Origin: an uncultured Chloroflexota bacterium
GTDB taxonomy: Bacteria; Chloroflexota; Limnocylindria; Limnocylindrales; Limnocylindraceae
DNA length: 11,214 bases
Assembly: GCA_937864085.1 (NCBI GenBank)
Contig: CALMIH010000055.1
Span: 1-11,214 of the forward strand
Direction: 5' to 3'
The notes beneath the pieces are model-generated. The model was given only the letters and a program-made list of their open reading frames with translations, made no database searches and had not been told where the DNA came from. The position numbers were made by a program, and so were the translations under genes. Shown in pieces: positions 1 through 5,922 of the stretch (position 1 is the stretch's first letter; every line of letters begins with the position of its first letter).

Positions 1-230
1 CTGGCGCCGCAGGCCGCACGCCGCGCGGGGGCGACCTCACGATTACGGCGCGGAGTCCACGCCTCGCCGATCGACTCCCTGAGATGGCGAGCACGATCGC
101 CGCGCTGCTCAACATCTCAGCCGCAGCGGTGAGCGTGAAGGCATCCACAGGTAATCTGGTTGGCGATGAGGGAGCAGGACGTGCGATGCGCTGCACCGTG
201 CTCCTCCTCGCCGAGCAGAAGGGGGGCTGA
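1..230 (+). CDS. ispF: 2-C-methyl-D-erythritol 2,4-cyclodiphosphate synthase, C-terminal fragment (partial at 5' end)
   Basis: The frame whose first full codon is at base 3 is open from the window edge to a TGA at 228-230 and gives about 75 residues. The segment DLTITARSPRL matches the IspF beta-strand usually read as DxTIxAxxPKL. It is followed by an amphipathic helix (EMASTIAALLNIS) and the strand VSVKASTGNL, which corresponds to the family's VNVKATTTEGL. The enzyme forms 2-C-methyl-D-erythritol 2,4-cyclodiphosphate in the cytoplasmic MEP isoprenoid pathway; the family is a trimer with Zn/Mg at the active site, and the metal-binding N-terminal half lies outside the window. The nucleotide-binding loop is divergent: KASTGNLVGDEGAGRAM replaces the usual KATTTExLGFTGRGEGI. 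One base separates its stop from the cysS GTG, so the two are probably co-translated. ispF next to cysS and rlmB is a common bacterial order, which supports the call. Confidence 0.82.
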   Translation, partial: GAAGRTPRGGDLTITARSPRLADRLPEMASTIAALLNISAAAVSVKASTGNLVGDEGAGRAMRCTVLLLAEQKGG

Positions 231-231
231 C

Positions 232-1662
232 GTGACGAACGACACGGTGAGCGGCCTCCAGCTGCGCGACACGCTCTCGGGTACGACGCGACCCTTTACG
301 CCGCTCAACCCAAAAGAGATTGGGATCTACTCCTGCGGCCCCACCATTTATGGTCCGGCGCATATCGGCAACTTCCGCAGCTTCCTCTTCGCCGACCTCC
401 TCGTGCGCTGGCTGCGTGCGAGCGGCCACGCCGTGCGTTGGGTCGTCAACCTCACCGACATCGACGACAAGATCATTCGAGCCGCGGCAAAAGAGGGGGA
501 GGAGATACGCGCCCTTACCGATCGCTGGGAGGCGGTCTTCCGTTCGGATATGGAGGCGTTGCGCATGACGCAGCCGGATGTGATGCCTCGTGCCACGGAA
601 CATATCCCAGAGCAGATCGCGCTCGTGGAGCGACTCCTTGAGAAGGGGCACGCCTATAAGACAGAGGACGGCTCCATCTTCTTCCGCATCGCATCGTGGC
701 CGAACTACGGCACCCTGGCGCGCCTCGATCCTGAGGCGATGCGCGTGGGGGAGCGCGTGGAGGCGGACGAATACAGCAAGGATGACGTGCGCGACTTCGT
801 CCTCTGGAAGGCGGCGAAGCCTGGCGAACCATCATGGGAGGCCTCAATTGGTGCGGGACGACCGGGGTGGCACCTGGAGTGCTCGGCGATGAGCATGCGC
901 TATCTCGGTGAGAGCTTCGACCTGCACACTGGCGGCATTGATCTCGTCTTCCCACATCACGAAGATGAGATCGCGCAGTCCGAGGCGGCCACAGGGAAGC
1001 GCTTCGTTGGCACCTGGCTGCACTGTGCACACCTGCATGTGAGTGGCGACAAGATGTCAAAGTCGCTCGGCAATATTGCTCGCGTCAGTGACCTGCTCGC
1101 CGAAGGGGTGGAGCCGCGTGCGCTGCGACTCGCCCTCATCTCTGCGCACTACCGCACGTCGCTGAACTACACCCCCGACTCGCTCCCCGCCGCCCTCGCG
1201 GCGATTGAGCGTCTCGACGCATTCGACGCCGCACTTACCGCACGAACGGCTCGCGCTGACGAAGCACCAGGCGGCGTGAGTGCGGAGGGCGGCGCACTTG
1301 CGGCGACCACACGCGAGCGCTTCGCGCTCGCGATGAATGATGACCTCGCCGTCTCTGAGGCACTCGGTGCACTCTTTGATTTTGTTCGCGAAGGGAATCG
1401 ACTCCTTGATGCGAACTGCAGCGCCGCAACAGCGGCGGCGCTCCAGGCGACGCTTAAGGACCTTGATCTGACGCTTGGCATCCTCCCCGCCGCGACCACA
1501 CTTCCGGCTGGCGCTGAGGAGCTCCTCGCCGCGCGAGTGGCGGCGCGTGCAGCGCGCGACTTTGCCGCATCGGATCGGCTGCGCGATGAGCTCGCCACGC
1601 TCGGTGTGCTGGTGGAAGATTCGCGTGACGGCCAGCGTTGGCGCATTGGTGGTTCTCAATAA
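232..1662 (+). CDS. cysS: Cysteinyl-tRNA synthetase
   Basis: This class I aminoacyl-tRNA synthetase charges tRNA-Cys with cysteine in the cytoplasm. From the GTG at 232 it is 476 aa, the normal family length. The catalytic Rossmann domain begins with CGPTIYGPAHIGN: C35 is a predicted zinc ligand and HIGN (44-47) is the HIGH signature. The other zinc ligands expected from the E. coli enzyme are present as C217 (WHLECS) and H242/E246 (FPHHEDEIAQS). The KMSKS loop is at 274-278 (GDKMSKSLGN). An alpha-helical DALR/anticodon-binding region follows and ends in DSRDGQRWRIG. I chose GTG 232 because AAGGGGGG (219-226) sits 5 nt upstream and the start directly follows the ispF stop. A longer reading from TTG at 160 would overlap ispF by about 70 nt and has no support. 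The stop TAA at 1660-1662 overlaps the rlmB ATG. Confidence 0.97.
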   Translation: MTNDTVSGLQLRDTLSGTTRPFTPLNPKEIGIYSCGPTIYGPAHIGNFRSFLFADLLVRWLRASGHAVRWVVNLTDIDDKIIRAAAKEGEEIRALTDRWEAVFRSDMEALRMTQPDVMPRATEHIPEQIALVERLLEKGHAYKTEDGSIFFRIASWPNYGTLARLDPEAMRVGERVEADEYSKDDVRDFVLWKAAKPGEPSWEASIGAGRPGWHLECSAMSMRYLGESFDLHTGGIDLVFPHHEDEIAQSEAATGKRFVGTWLHCAHLHVSGDKMSKSLGNIARVSDLLAEGVEPRALRLALISAHYRTSLNYTPDSLPAALAAIERLDAFDAALTARTARADEAPGGVSAEGGALAATTRERFALAMNDDLAVSEALGALFDFVREGNRLLDANCSAATAAALQATLKDLDLTLGILPAATTLPAGAEELLAARVAARAARDFAASDRLRDELATLGVLVEDSRDGQRWRIGGSQ

Positions 1663-2633
1663 TGGACGAACAGCGTCGACCGCCACGACAGGCTCCACGA
1701 CCAGCCCCTCGCCAAGCGCCGCGACCGGGCGTCCGCCCAGGCCCGCCTGGAGCGCGCGGTTGGACGCCGCGACCCGATGGTCCGCGGCACTGGGCATCGA
1801 AGCGCACCATTCCGGCGCAGGCGCTCGCACTTGTTGGCCCTGATCAGGAGTTGATCGCTGGACGCCATCCCGTTGAAGAGGCCTTCGCCGCGCGACGTGA
1901 GGCGATCAAGCTCCTCGTGGTGCCTCAGCGCCGCGCCGCGCTGCAGCAGGTGGTGCTGCACGCCACCACGCTGCGCATCCCAATCATCGAAGTTGAGGGG
2001 GCGCTGATCGGCCAGCTCGCCGGGTTCGACGGGCATCAGGGCATTGCCCTGGTGGTCCGCCGCCGTCCAGAGGTTGCCCCAGAGGAGATCCTCGCCCGTG
2101 CGGTGAGTCGCGGCGAGGCCCCCTTCATCCTCGCGCTCGATGGGGTGGAGGATCCCCAGAACTTCGGCAGCCTGATTCGCAGCGCTGAGGCGGTTGGGGT
2201 CCACGGCATTCTGATGGCGACGCGAGGCTCGGCCCCCCTTTCGCCCGCCGCGATCAAGGCGAGCGCTGGCGCCGTGGAGCACCTCCTCGTCGCCCGCGTG
2301 GAGAACCTCGCCGATGAGCTCACGGCACTCCGCCTCCGAGGGATTCGGGTGGTGGGGGCCGAGGCGGAGGCGGCGCAGGACCACCGCAGCGCCGATCTTC
2401 GCGGGCCGATCTGCCTCGTGATCGGGAGCGAGGGGAAGGGCCTCTCCCCAGCCATCCGCCGCAGGATCGACCTCTATGTTCGCATCCCCATGGTTGGGAA
2501 GGTGGCGAGCCTCAACGCCTCGGTGGCCGGCTCCATTCTCCTCTTTGAGGTGCTCGGCCAACGCCCCGCCGCAGCGGCACAACCCGTGCCAGCCGCGACC
2601 CCTACCCCGGAGGGGTCCGAGGCGACGGAGTAG
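1662..2633 (+). CDS. rlmB: 23S rRNA (guanosine-2'-O-)methyltransferase, SpoU/TrmH family, RlmB type
   Basis: This is an AdoMet-dependent SPOUT (knotted) methyltransferase of 323 aa. By family, RlmB methylates the 2'-O of a P-loop guanosine in 23S rRNA (G2251 in E. coli). Residues 2-57 are a Pro/Arg/Ala-rich tail, probably disordered. An L30e-like substrate-binding domain follows (about 62-137, starting ELIAGRHPVEEA). The SPOUT domain then shows motif 1 DGVEDPQNFGSLIRSAE (N167 in the NFG), motif 2 IGSEGKGLS (E257) and motif 3 SLNASVAGSILLFE (N285). The L30e-like domain favours RlmB over tRNA-modifying TrmH, but the target base cannot be proved from sequence. ATG 1662 was chosen because it overlaps the cysS stop as TAATG, a standard coupled junction; a TTG at 1638 lies inside cysS. 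No T-rich terminator is visible downstream. Confidence 0.93.
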   Translation: MDEQRRPPRQAPRPAPRQAPRPGVRPGPPGARGWTPRPDGPRHWASKRTIPAQALALVGPDQELIAGRHPVEEAFAARREAIKLLVVPQRRAALQQVVLHATTLRIPIIEVEGALIGQLAGFDGHQGIALVVRRRPEVAPEEILARAVSRGEAPFILALDGVEDPQNFGSLIRSAEAVGVHGILMATRGSAPLSPAAIKASAGAVEHLLVARVENLADELTALRLRGIRVVGAEAEAAQDHRSADLRGPICLVIGSEGKGLSPAIRRRIDLYVRIPMVGKVASLNASVAGSILLFEVLGQRPAAAAQPVPAATPTPEGSEATE

Positions 2634-2667
2634 CTTCTCTGGTCGGCCCGTTCAGGCACGGACGAGG

Positions 2668-2696
2668 TTGACCCCGCACCAGACGGGGTCTATGCT
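2668..2696 (+). promoter_or_regulatory. Sigma70-type promoter of the tRNA-tuf transcription unit
   Basis: TTGACC (2668-2673, 5/6 match to the -35 consensus) and TATGCT (2691-2696, 4/6 match to -10) are separated by exactly 17 nt. They lie 34 nt after the rlmB stop and about 40 nt before the first mature tRNA base, so transcription should start near 2703. The spacer contains a 7-bp inverted repeat, GACCCCG (2670-2676) and CGGGGTC (2684-2690), with a 7-nt gap. The same repeat could form an RNA hairpin for read-through transcripts from rlmB, but no T run follows it, so an intrinsic terminator is the weaker reading. Called from sequence only; the start site is not mapped. Confidence 0.65.
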
Positions 2697-2736
2697 GGCT
2701 TCTCACCGAAGGACCGCAAGGTATCCCGACGTGGGC

Positions 2737-2812
2737 GCCGACATAGCTCAATTGGTAGAGCAGCGGTTTTGTAAACCGCAGGTTCCGGGTTCGAGTCCCG
2801 TTGTCGGCTCCA
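2737..2812 (+). tRNA. thrU: tRNA-Thr, anticodon TGT
   Basis: The cloverleaf is complete, with acceptor GCCGACA (2737-2743) pairing TGTCGGC (2802-2808). The anticodon stem GCGGT/ACCGC encloses the loop TTTGTAA, with TGT at 2770-2772, which reads ACA. The T-loop is TTCGAGT. The discriminator T is followed by a genomically encoded CCA (2810-2812). The first T-stem pair is a C-T mismatch (2785/2801); the other four T-stem pairs are canonical. It is the first gene after the promoter and only 5 nt separate it from tRNA-Tyr, so the tRNAs must be processed from one precursor. Position and anticodon match E. coli thrU. Confidence 0.95.
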
Positions 2813-2817
2813 GCAAT

Positions 2818-2902
2818 GGGCAGGTTGAGCAGGTGGTGAGCTCCGCTGACTGTAGATCAGCCGTCTTTGACTGTGGGGGTTCGATTCCCTTTCTGCCCAC
2901 CA
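2818..2902 (+). tRNA. tyrU: tRNA-Tyr, anticodon GTA
   Basis: This is a class II tRNA of 85 nt including the encoded CCA (2900-2902). Acceptor GGGCAGG (2818-2824) pairs with TCTGCCC (2892-2898). The D-stem is GAGC/GCTC. The anticodon stem GCTGA/TCAGC encloses CTGTAGA, with GTA at 2852-2854, which reads UAU and UAC. A long variable arm containing GTC-TTT-GAC is as expected for bacterial tRNA-Tyr. The T-stem has two G-T wobbles but is complete. It lies between the two threonine tRNAs, as in E. coli. Confidence 0.95.
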
Positions 2903-2955
2903 CAACACACGGGAGCGCAAAGGAAAAGAATAGAAGCGATCGAGTCATTGAACTG

Positions 2956-3031
2956 GCCCACGTAGCTCAGTTGGCAGAGCACGTCCTTGGTAAGGACGAG
3001 GTCACCGGTTCGAGTCCGGTCGTGGGCTCCA
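2956..3031 (+). tRNA. thrT: tRNA-Thr, anticodon GGT
   Basis: Acceptor GCCCACG (2956-2962) pairs with CGTGGGC (3021-3027). The anticodon stem CGTCC/GGACG encloses TTGGTAA, with GGT at 2989-2991, which reads ACC and ACU. The T-stem ACCGG/CCGGT is perfect, the T-loop is TTCGAGT and CCA is encoded (3029-3031). This is the last tRNA before tuf, matching E. coli thrT. The 53-nt spacer after tRNA-Tyr (2903-2955) is A-rich at its centre and contains no cloverleaf; E. coli has glyT at this place. Confidence 0.95.
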
Positions 3032-3098
3032 CCACTTGGTGGAAAGCGAGAGCCGTCGGCGCTAATAGCGACGGTAGTAGAGACGGAGAATATTCGAG
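3032..3098 (+). promoter_or_regulatory. tuf 5' leader with two small hairpins
   Basis: Directly after the CCA of tRNA-Thr(GGT) is a short inverted repeat, CCAC-TTG-GTGG (3032-3042). Next is CCGTCG (3053-3058) with CGACGG (3069-3074), which can close a 10-nt loop or rearrange into CGCT-AAT-AGCG inside CCGT/ACGG. The second hairpin ends 10 nt before the tuf Shine-Dalgarno GGAG (3085-3088). It may mark or protect the tuf mRNA 5' end after the upstream tRNA is cut out; that role is an inference. Confidence 0.35.
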
Positions 3099-4295
3099 AT
3101 GGCAAAGGCAAAGTTCGAGCGGTCCAAGCCGCACGTCAATATCGGAACGATCGGGCACATCGACCACGGCAAGACGAGCCTGACCGCTGCGATCTCGAAG
3201 TACCTCGCCCTGAAGGGGAGCGCGGAGTACCGCGCCTTCGACTCGATCGACAACGCCCCAGAAGAGCGTGAGCGCGGCATTACGATCTCGATCTCACACG
3301 TTGAGTACGAGACCGAGGCCCGCCACTACGCGCACGTCGACTGCCCAGGGCATGCCGACTACATCAAGAACATGATCACTGGTGCCGCCCAGATGGACGG
3401 CGCCATCTTGGTCGTTGCCGCCACGGACGGCCCGATGCCCCAGACCAAGGAGCACGTGCTCTTGGCCAAGCAGGTCGAGGTGCCGTTCATCGTCGTCTTC
3501 CTGAACAAGTGCGACGCGGTCGATGACGCGGAGCTCTTGGATCTTGTCGAACTTGAGGTGCGCGAGCTCCTCACCAAGTACGACTTCCCTGGCGACAAGA
3601 TTCCTGTCGTCCGCGGCTCGGCCCTGAAGGCCCTGGAGGCGAAGGATGATCCAACCGATCCTGCCTACGCGCCAATCCAGGCGCTGATGGATGCCGTTGA
3701 CTCGTACATCCCAACGCCAACCCGCGAGATCGACAAGCCGTTCCTGATGCCCGTCGAAGACGTCTTTGGCATCAAGGGCCGCGGCACCGTCGCCACCGGC
3801 CGCATCGAGCGCGGCATCGTCAAGGTTGGCGATGAAGTGGAGCTCGTCGGCATCACGGCGACCCGCAAGATCGTCGTCACGGGCGTCGAGATGTTCAAGA
3901 AACTCTTGGATGAGGGACGCGCGGGCGATAACACGGGGCTGCTGCTCCGCGGCATCGAGCGCGAGGAGATCCAGCGCGGCCAGATCCTGGCCAAGTCGGG
4001 CTCCGTCACCCCGCACACCAAGTTCAACGCCGAGGTCTACGTCCTCACCAAGGACGAAGGCGGCCGTCATACGCCGTTCTATAACGGCTACCGACCGCAG
4101 TTCTACCTCCGCACGACCGACGTCACGGGCTCGATCGGCCTCCCAGCGGGCGCCGAGATGATCATGCCGGGCGACAACGTCGAGATGACGGTTGAGTTGA
4201 TCACCCCGATCGCGATCGAGGTTGGTCAGCGCTTCGCCATCCGCGAAGGCGGCCGCACCGTTGGTGCCGGCTCCATCACGAAGATCACCGAGTAG
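3099..4295 (+). CDS. tuf: Elongation factor Tu
   Basis: This GTPase delivers aminoacyl-tRNA to the ribosomal A site. At 398 aa it has the standard length and all three domains. In the G domain, G1 is GHIDHGKT (19-26), the switch I core is RGIT, G3 is DCPGH (81-85) with the catalytic His at 85, G4 is NKCD (136-139) and G5 is GSALK (173-177). Domain 2 contains GRGTVATGRIERG and GVEMFKKLLDEGRAG. Domain 3 contains HTKFNAEVYVLTKDEGGRHTPF and ends RFAIREGGRTVGAG. Switch I reads ITISISHVEYET rather than the proteobacterial ITINTxHVEYDT, a form I associate with high-GC Gram-positives and Chloroflexota. The start ATG has GGAG 10 nt upstream. It follows three tRNA genes, so the mRNA is probably released by tRNA processing, and it is separated from rpmG by only 3 nt. 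Confidence 0.99.
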   Translation: MAKAKFERSKPHVNIGTIGHIDHGKTSLTAAISKYLALKGSAEYRAFDSIDNAPEERERGITISISHVEYETEARHYAHVDCPGHADYIKNMITGAAQMDGAILVVAATDGPMPQTKEHVLLAKQVEVPFIVVFLNKCDAVDDAELLDLVELEVRELLTKYDFPGDKIPVVRGSALKALEAKDDPTDPAYAPIQALMDAVDSYIPTPTREIDKPFLMPVEDVFGIKGRGTVATGRIERGIVKVGDEVELVGITATRKIVVTGVEMFKKLLDEGRAGDNTGLLLRGIEREEIQRGQILAKSGSVTPHTKFNAEVYVLTKDEGGRHTPFYNGYRPQFYLRTTDVTGSIGLPAGAEMIMPGDNVEMTVELITPIAIEVGQRFAIREGGRTVGAGSITKITE

Positions 4296-4298
4296 CAG

Positions 4299-4463
4299 AT
4301 GGCGAAGGCAGAGAACCGACCCACGCTGCAGCTCGCATGCACCGAGTGCAAGGAGCGGACGTATACAACGCGCAAGAACAAGCGCAATGATCCGAACCGC
4401 CTTGAGCTCAACAAGTACTGCCCGCGATGCCGCGTGCAGCGCTTGCATCGCGAGACAAAGTAG
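4299..4463 (+). CDS. rpmG: 50S ribosomal protein L33 (zinc-ribbon form)
   Basis: This 54-aa basic protein has two Cys pairs, CTEC (residues 14-17) and CPRC (41-44), that form the zinc ribbon of the C+ type of bL33. The segment TYTTRKNKRNDPNRLELNKYCP is the family signature apart from minor changes. bL33 sits near the E site of the 50S subunit. The ATG is 3 nt after the tuf stop and has no strong Shine-Dalgarno of its own, so translation is probably coupled to tuf. rpmG followed by tRNA-Trp and secE is a conserved order in many bacteria. Confidence 0.96.
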   Translation: MAKAENRPTLQLACTECKERTYTTRKNKRNDPNRLELNKYCPRCRVQRLHRETK

Positions 4464-4491
4464 TTAGGGGTTTAGCAGTTAGGGGCGTAGC
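4462..4491 (+). repeat. 15-bp tandem near-duplication at the rpmG/tRNA-Trp junction
   Basis: AGTTAGGGGTTTAGC (4462-4476) is directly followed by AGTTAGGGGCGTAGC (4477-4491), 13 of 15 bases identical. The first copy includes the last two bases of the rpmG stop. The second copy includes the first 11 bases of tRNA-Trp. It looks like a slippage duplication of the tRNA 5' end. Confidence 0.8.
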
Positions 4492-4556
4492 TCAATTGGT
4501 AGAGTACCGGTCTCCAAAACCGGTTGTTGTCGGTTCGAGTCCGGCCGCCCCTGCCA
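4481..4556 (+). tRNA. trpT: tRNA-Trp, anticodon CCA
   Basis: Acceptor AGGGGCG (4481-4487) pairs with CGCCCCT (4546-4552), with discriminator G and encoded CCA (4554-4556). The anticodon stem CCGGT/ACCGG encloses CTCCAAA, with CCA at 4514-4516, which reads UGG. The T-arm is GTCGG-TTCGAGT-CCGGC. The gene begins 17 nt after the rpmG stop and is therefore embedded in the tuf-rpmG-secE transcript. The G-rich 5' end is echoed by the preceding 15 bases. Confidence 0.96.
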
Positions 4557-4609
4557 GCCTCTCGGCGAGTGCCGCAGGGGGACGAAGTGAAGAGAAGGAG
4601 CAATAGAAC

Positions 4610-4795
4610 GTGAAGTCAATCAGGAAGTTCCTGGCGGAGGCGTTCTCAGAGTTGCGCAAGGTGGCGTGGCCGACACCACAGCAGGTGCGCGTCCTCACCG
4701 TGCTCGTCTTTGGCGCCTCGCTCTTCGTTGGCTTCTACATCGCCCTCTGGGATCTCCTTTTCACCGAGCTGCTAAAGCTCATCAACCCCGCCTGA
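4610..4795 (+). CDS. secE: Preprotein translocase subunit SecE
   Basis: This 61-aa single-span membrane protein belongs to the SecYEG channel that exports unfolded proteins. An N-terminal amphipathic helix (residues 3-17) leads into the conserved hinge ELRKVAWPT (14-22). One hydrophobic transmembrane segment follows (about 27-47, VLTVLVFGASLFVGFYIALW), which is the essential SecE core. Its length is typical of the short form; the enterobacterial protein has two extra spans. The GTG start at 4610 has AAGGAG (4595-4600) 9 nt upstream. It is 53 nt downstream of tRNA-Trp and 25 nt upstream of nusG, the near-universal secE-nusG pair. Confidence 0.96.
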   Translation: MKSIRKFLAEAFSELRKVAWPTPQQVRVLTVLVFGASLFVGFYIALWDLLFTELLKLINPA

Positions 4796-4820
4796 TCAGC
4801 CTACGAGCGAGGAGTACAAC

Positions 4821-5411
4821 GTGAGCGAAACCGCTGACATCACGACAGAGAAGAGCGCACCAACCGTCAAGCGACACTGGTACGCCATCCACACCTACTC
4901 AGGCTTTGAGAACAAGGTGAAGGCGAACCTGGAGCACCGCATTGAGTCCATGGACATGAAGGACCGTATCTTCCAAGTGGTGGTCCCAATGGAAGACGAG
5001 ATCCAGATCCGCAGCGGCGTGCGCACCACCGTCCAGAAGAAGATCTACCCAGGCTACGTGCTGGTGGACATGTACATGGAGCCAGAGAGCTGGTACGTGG
5101 TCCGCAACACGCCGGGCGTCACCAGCTTCGTCGGCGGCTCCGCAATCCCTGGTATGAAGGCCGATCCTGTGCCGCTCACGGAAACCGAGGTGAAGCAGAT
5201 CCTGCGTCAGCTCGGCGTTGGGCAGGCGCCAACCGTCAAGGTGGCGTTCGTCAAGGGTCAGTCTGTCCGCGTGACCGATGGGCCATTCTCCGACTTCGTT
5301 GGCACGGTGGAAGACATCGACGCCGAGCGAAGCAAGGTGAAGGTCCTGGTATCAATCTTTGGCCGTGAGACGCCGGTCGAGCTCGACCTGCTTCAGGTCG
5401 CAAAGCTGTAA
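4821..5411 (+). CDS. nusG: Transcription termination/antitermination factor NusG
   Basis: NusG binds the RNA polymerase clamp, affects pausing and links polymerase to Rho or the ribosome. The 196-aa protein has a 17-residue acidic/polar N-terminal tail and then the NGN domain, starting RHWYAIHTYSGFE. Family motifs there include KIYPGYVLVDM and WYVVRNTPGVTSFVG. A KOW domain (about 141-196) contains FVKGQSVRVTDGPFSDFVG and ends FGRETPVELDLLQV. No extra domain is inserted. The GTG start has GAGGAG (4809-4814) 6 nt upstream. It stands between secE and rplK as in most bacteria. Confidence 0.98.
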   Translation: MSETADITTEKSAPTVKRHWYAIHTYSGFENKVKANLEHRIESMDMKDRIFQVVVPMEDEIQIRSGVRTTVQKKIYPGYVLVDMYMEPESWYVVRNTPGVTSFVGGSAIPGMKADPVPLTETEVKQILRQLGVGQAPTVKVAFVKGQSVRVTDGPFSDFVGTVEDIDAERSKVKVLVSIFGRETPVELDLLQVAKL

Positions 5412-5435
5412 CGAGAGAGCAGGAGGAGCGAGAGA

Positions 5436-5861
5436 ATGGCACAGAAGATTCGCGCAACCGTCACGTTGCAGCTGCCAGCTGGCGGCGCAACGCCCGCACC
5501 ACCCGTTGGTACGGCGCTTGGGCCCCACGGCATCAACATCGTGGAGTTCACCAAGTCGTACAACGAGAAGACGGCCGATCGCAAGGGCGAGGTCATCCCA
5601 GCGGTGATCACCATCTTTGAGGATCGCTCGTTCACCTTCATTCTTAAGACGCCACCGGCTGCGGACATGATCCGTAAGGCGGCGGGGATTGAGAAGGGTG
5701 CTGGCGACCATAAGGCCGGCAGCGCAGGGAAGATCACCAAGGCGCAGGTCTTGGATATCGCCCAGAAGAAGATGGTCGACCTGAATGCCACAAGCATCGA
5801 GTCTGCCTGTTCAATGATCGAGGGCTCGGCCCGTTCAATGGGAGTAGAGATCGTCGCTTGA
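5436..5861 (+). CDS. rplK: 50S ribosomal protein L11
   Basis: uL11 is part of the GTPase-associated centre at the base of the L7/L12 stalk. The 141-aa protein has the N-terminal domain motif LPAGGATPAPPVGTALGPHG and then INIVEFTKSYN. The C-terminal rRNA-binding domain contains GSAGKITKAQVLDIAQKK and ends SMGVEIV. Many bacteria have PPVGPALG where this has PPVGTALG. AGGAGG (5421-5426) lies 9 nt before the ATG. The spacer after nusG is only 24 nt, leaving little room for the L1-binding operator seen in the E. coli rplK leader. Confidence 0.99.
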   Translation: MAQKIRATVTLQLPAGGATPAPPVGTALGPHGINIVEFTKSYNEKTADRKGEVIPAVITIFEDRSFTFILKTPPAADMIRKAAGIEKGAGDHKAGSAGKITKAQVLDIAQKKMVDLNATSIESACSMIEGSARSMGVEIVA

Positions 5862-5891
5862 CGATCGCCGCAACCCCGCGGTGAAGGGGGA

Positions 5892-5910
5892 GGCCGATAA
5901 CGGCCGATAA
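5892..5910 (+). repeat. Tandem GGCCGATAA repeat abutting the rplA Shine-Dalgarno
   Basis: GGCCGATAA occurs at 5892-5900 and again at 5902-5910, a 10-nt period. The second copy runs directly into the ribosome-binding site AAGGAGGA (5909-5916). Because GGCC is self-complementary, the RNA could form a small GGCC-GATAAC-GGCC stem-loop just upstream of the site. Confidence 0.7.
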
Positions 5911-5922
5911 GGAGGAAACAGA

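Noticed and set aside
160..231. Possible N-terminal extension of cysS from TTG 160
   Set aside because: It would overlap the clear IspF reading frame; GTG 232 has a strong Shine-Dalgarno at 219-226 and gives the normal CysRS N-terminus.
1057..2582. Long open frames on the minus strand opposite cysS and rlmB
   Set aside because: High GC makes such antisense frames common; they lack recognisable domains and lie opposite genes with clear family motifs.
2670..2690. Hairpin as an intrinsic terminator of the ispF-cysS-rlmB operon
   Set aside because: The stem is only 7 bp and is followed by TATGCTGG, not a T run; it fits better as the spacer of a promoter.
2690..3111. Open frames on both strands across the three tRNA genes
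   Set aside because: They are read straight through complete cloverleaf tRNAs, so they are not protein genes.
3294..4448. 384-codon minus-strand open frame opposite tuf
   Set aside because: It mirrors the strongly biased codon use of tuf and shows no protein family features.
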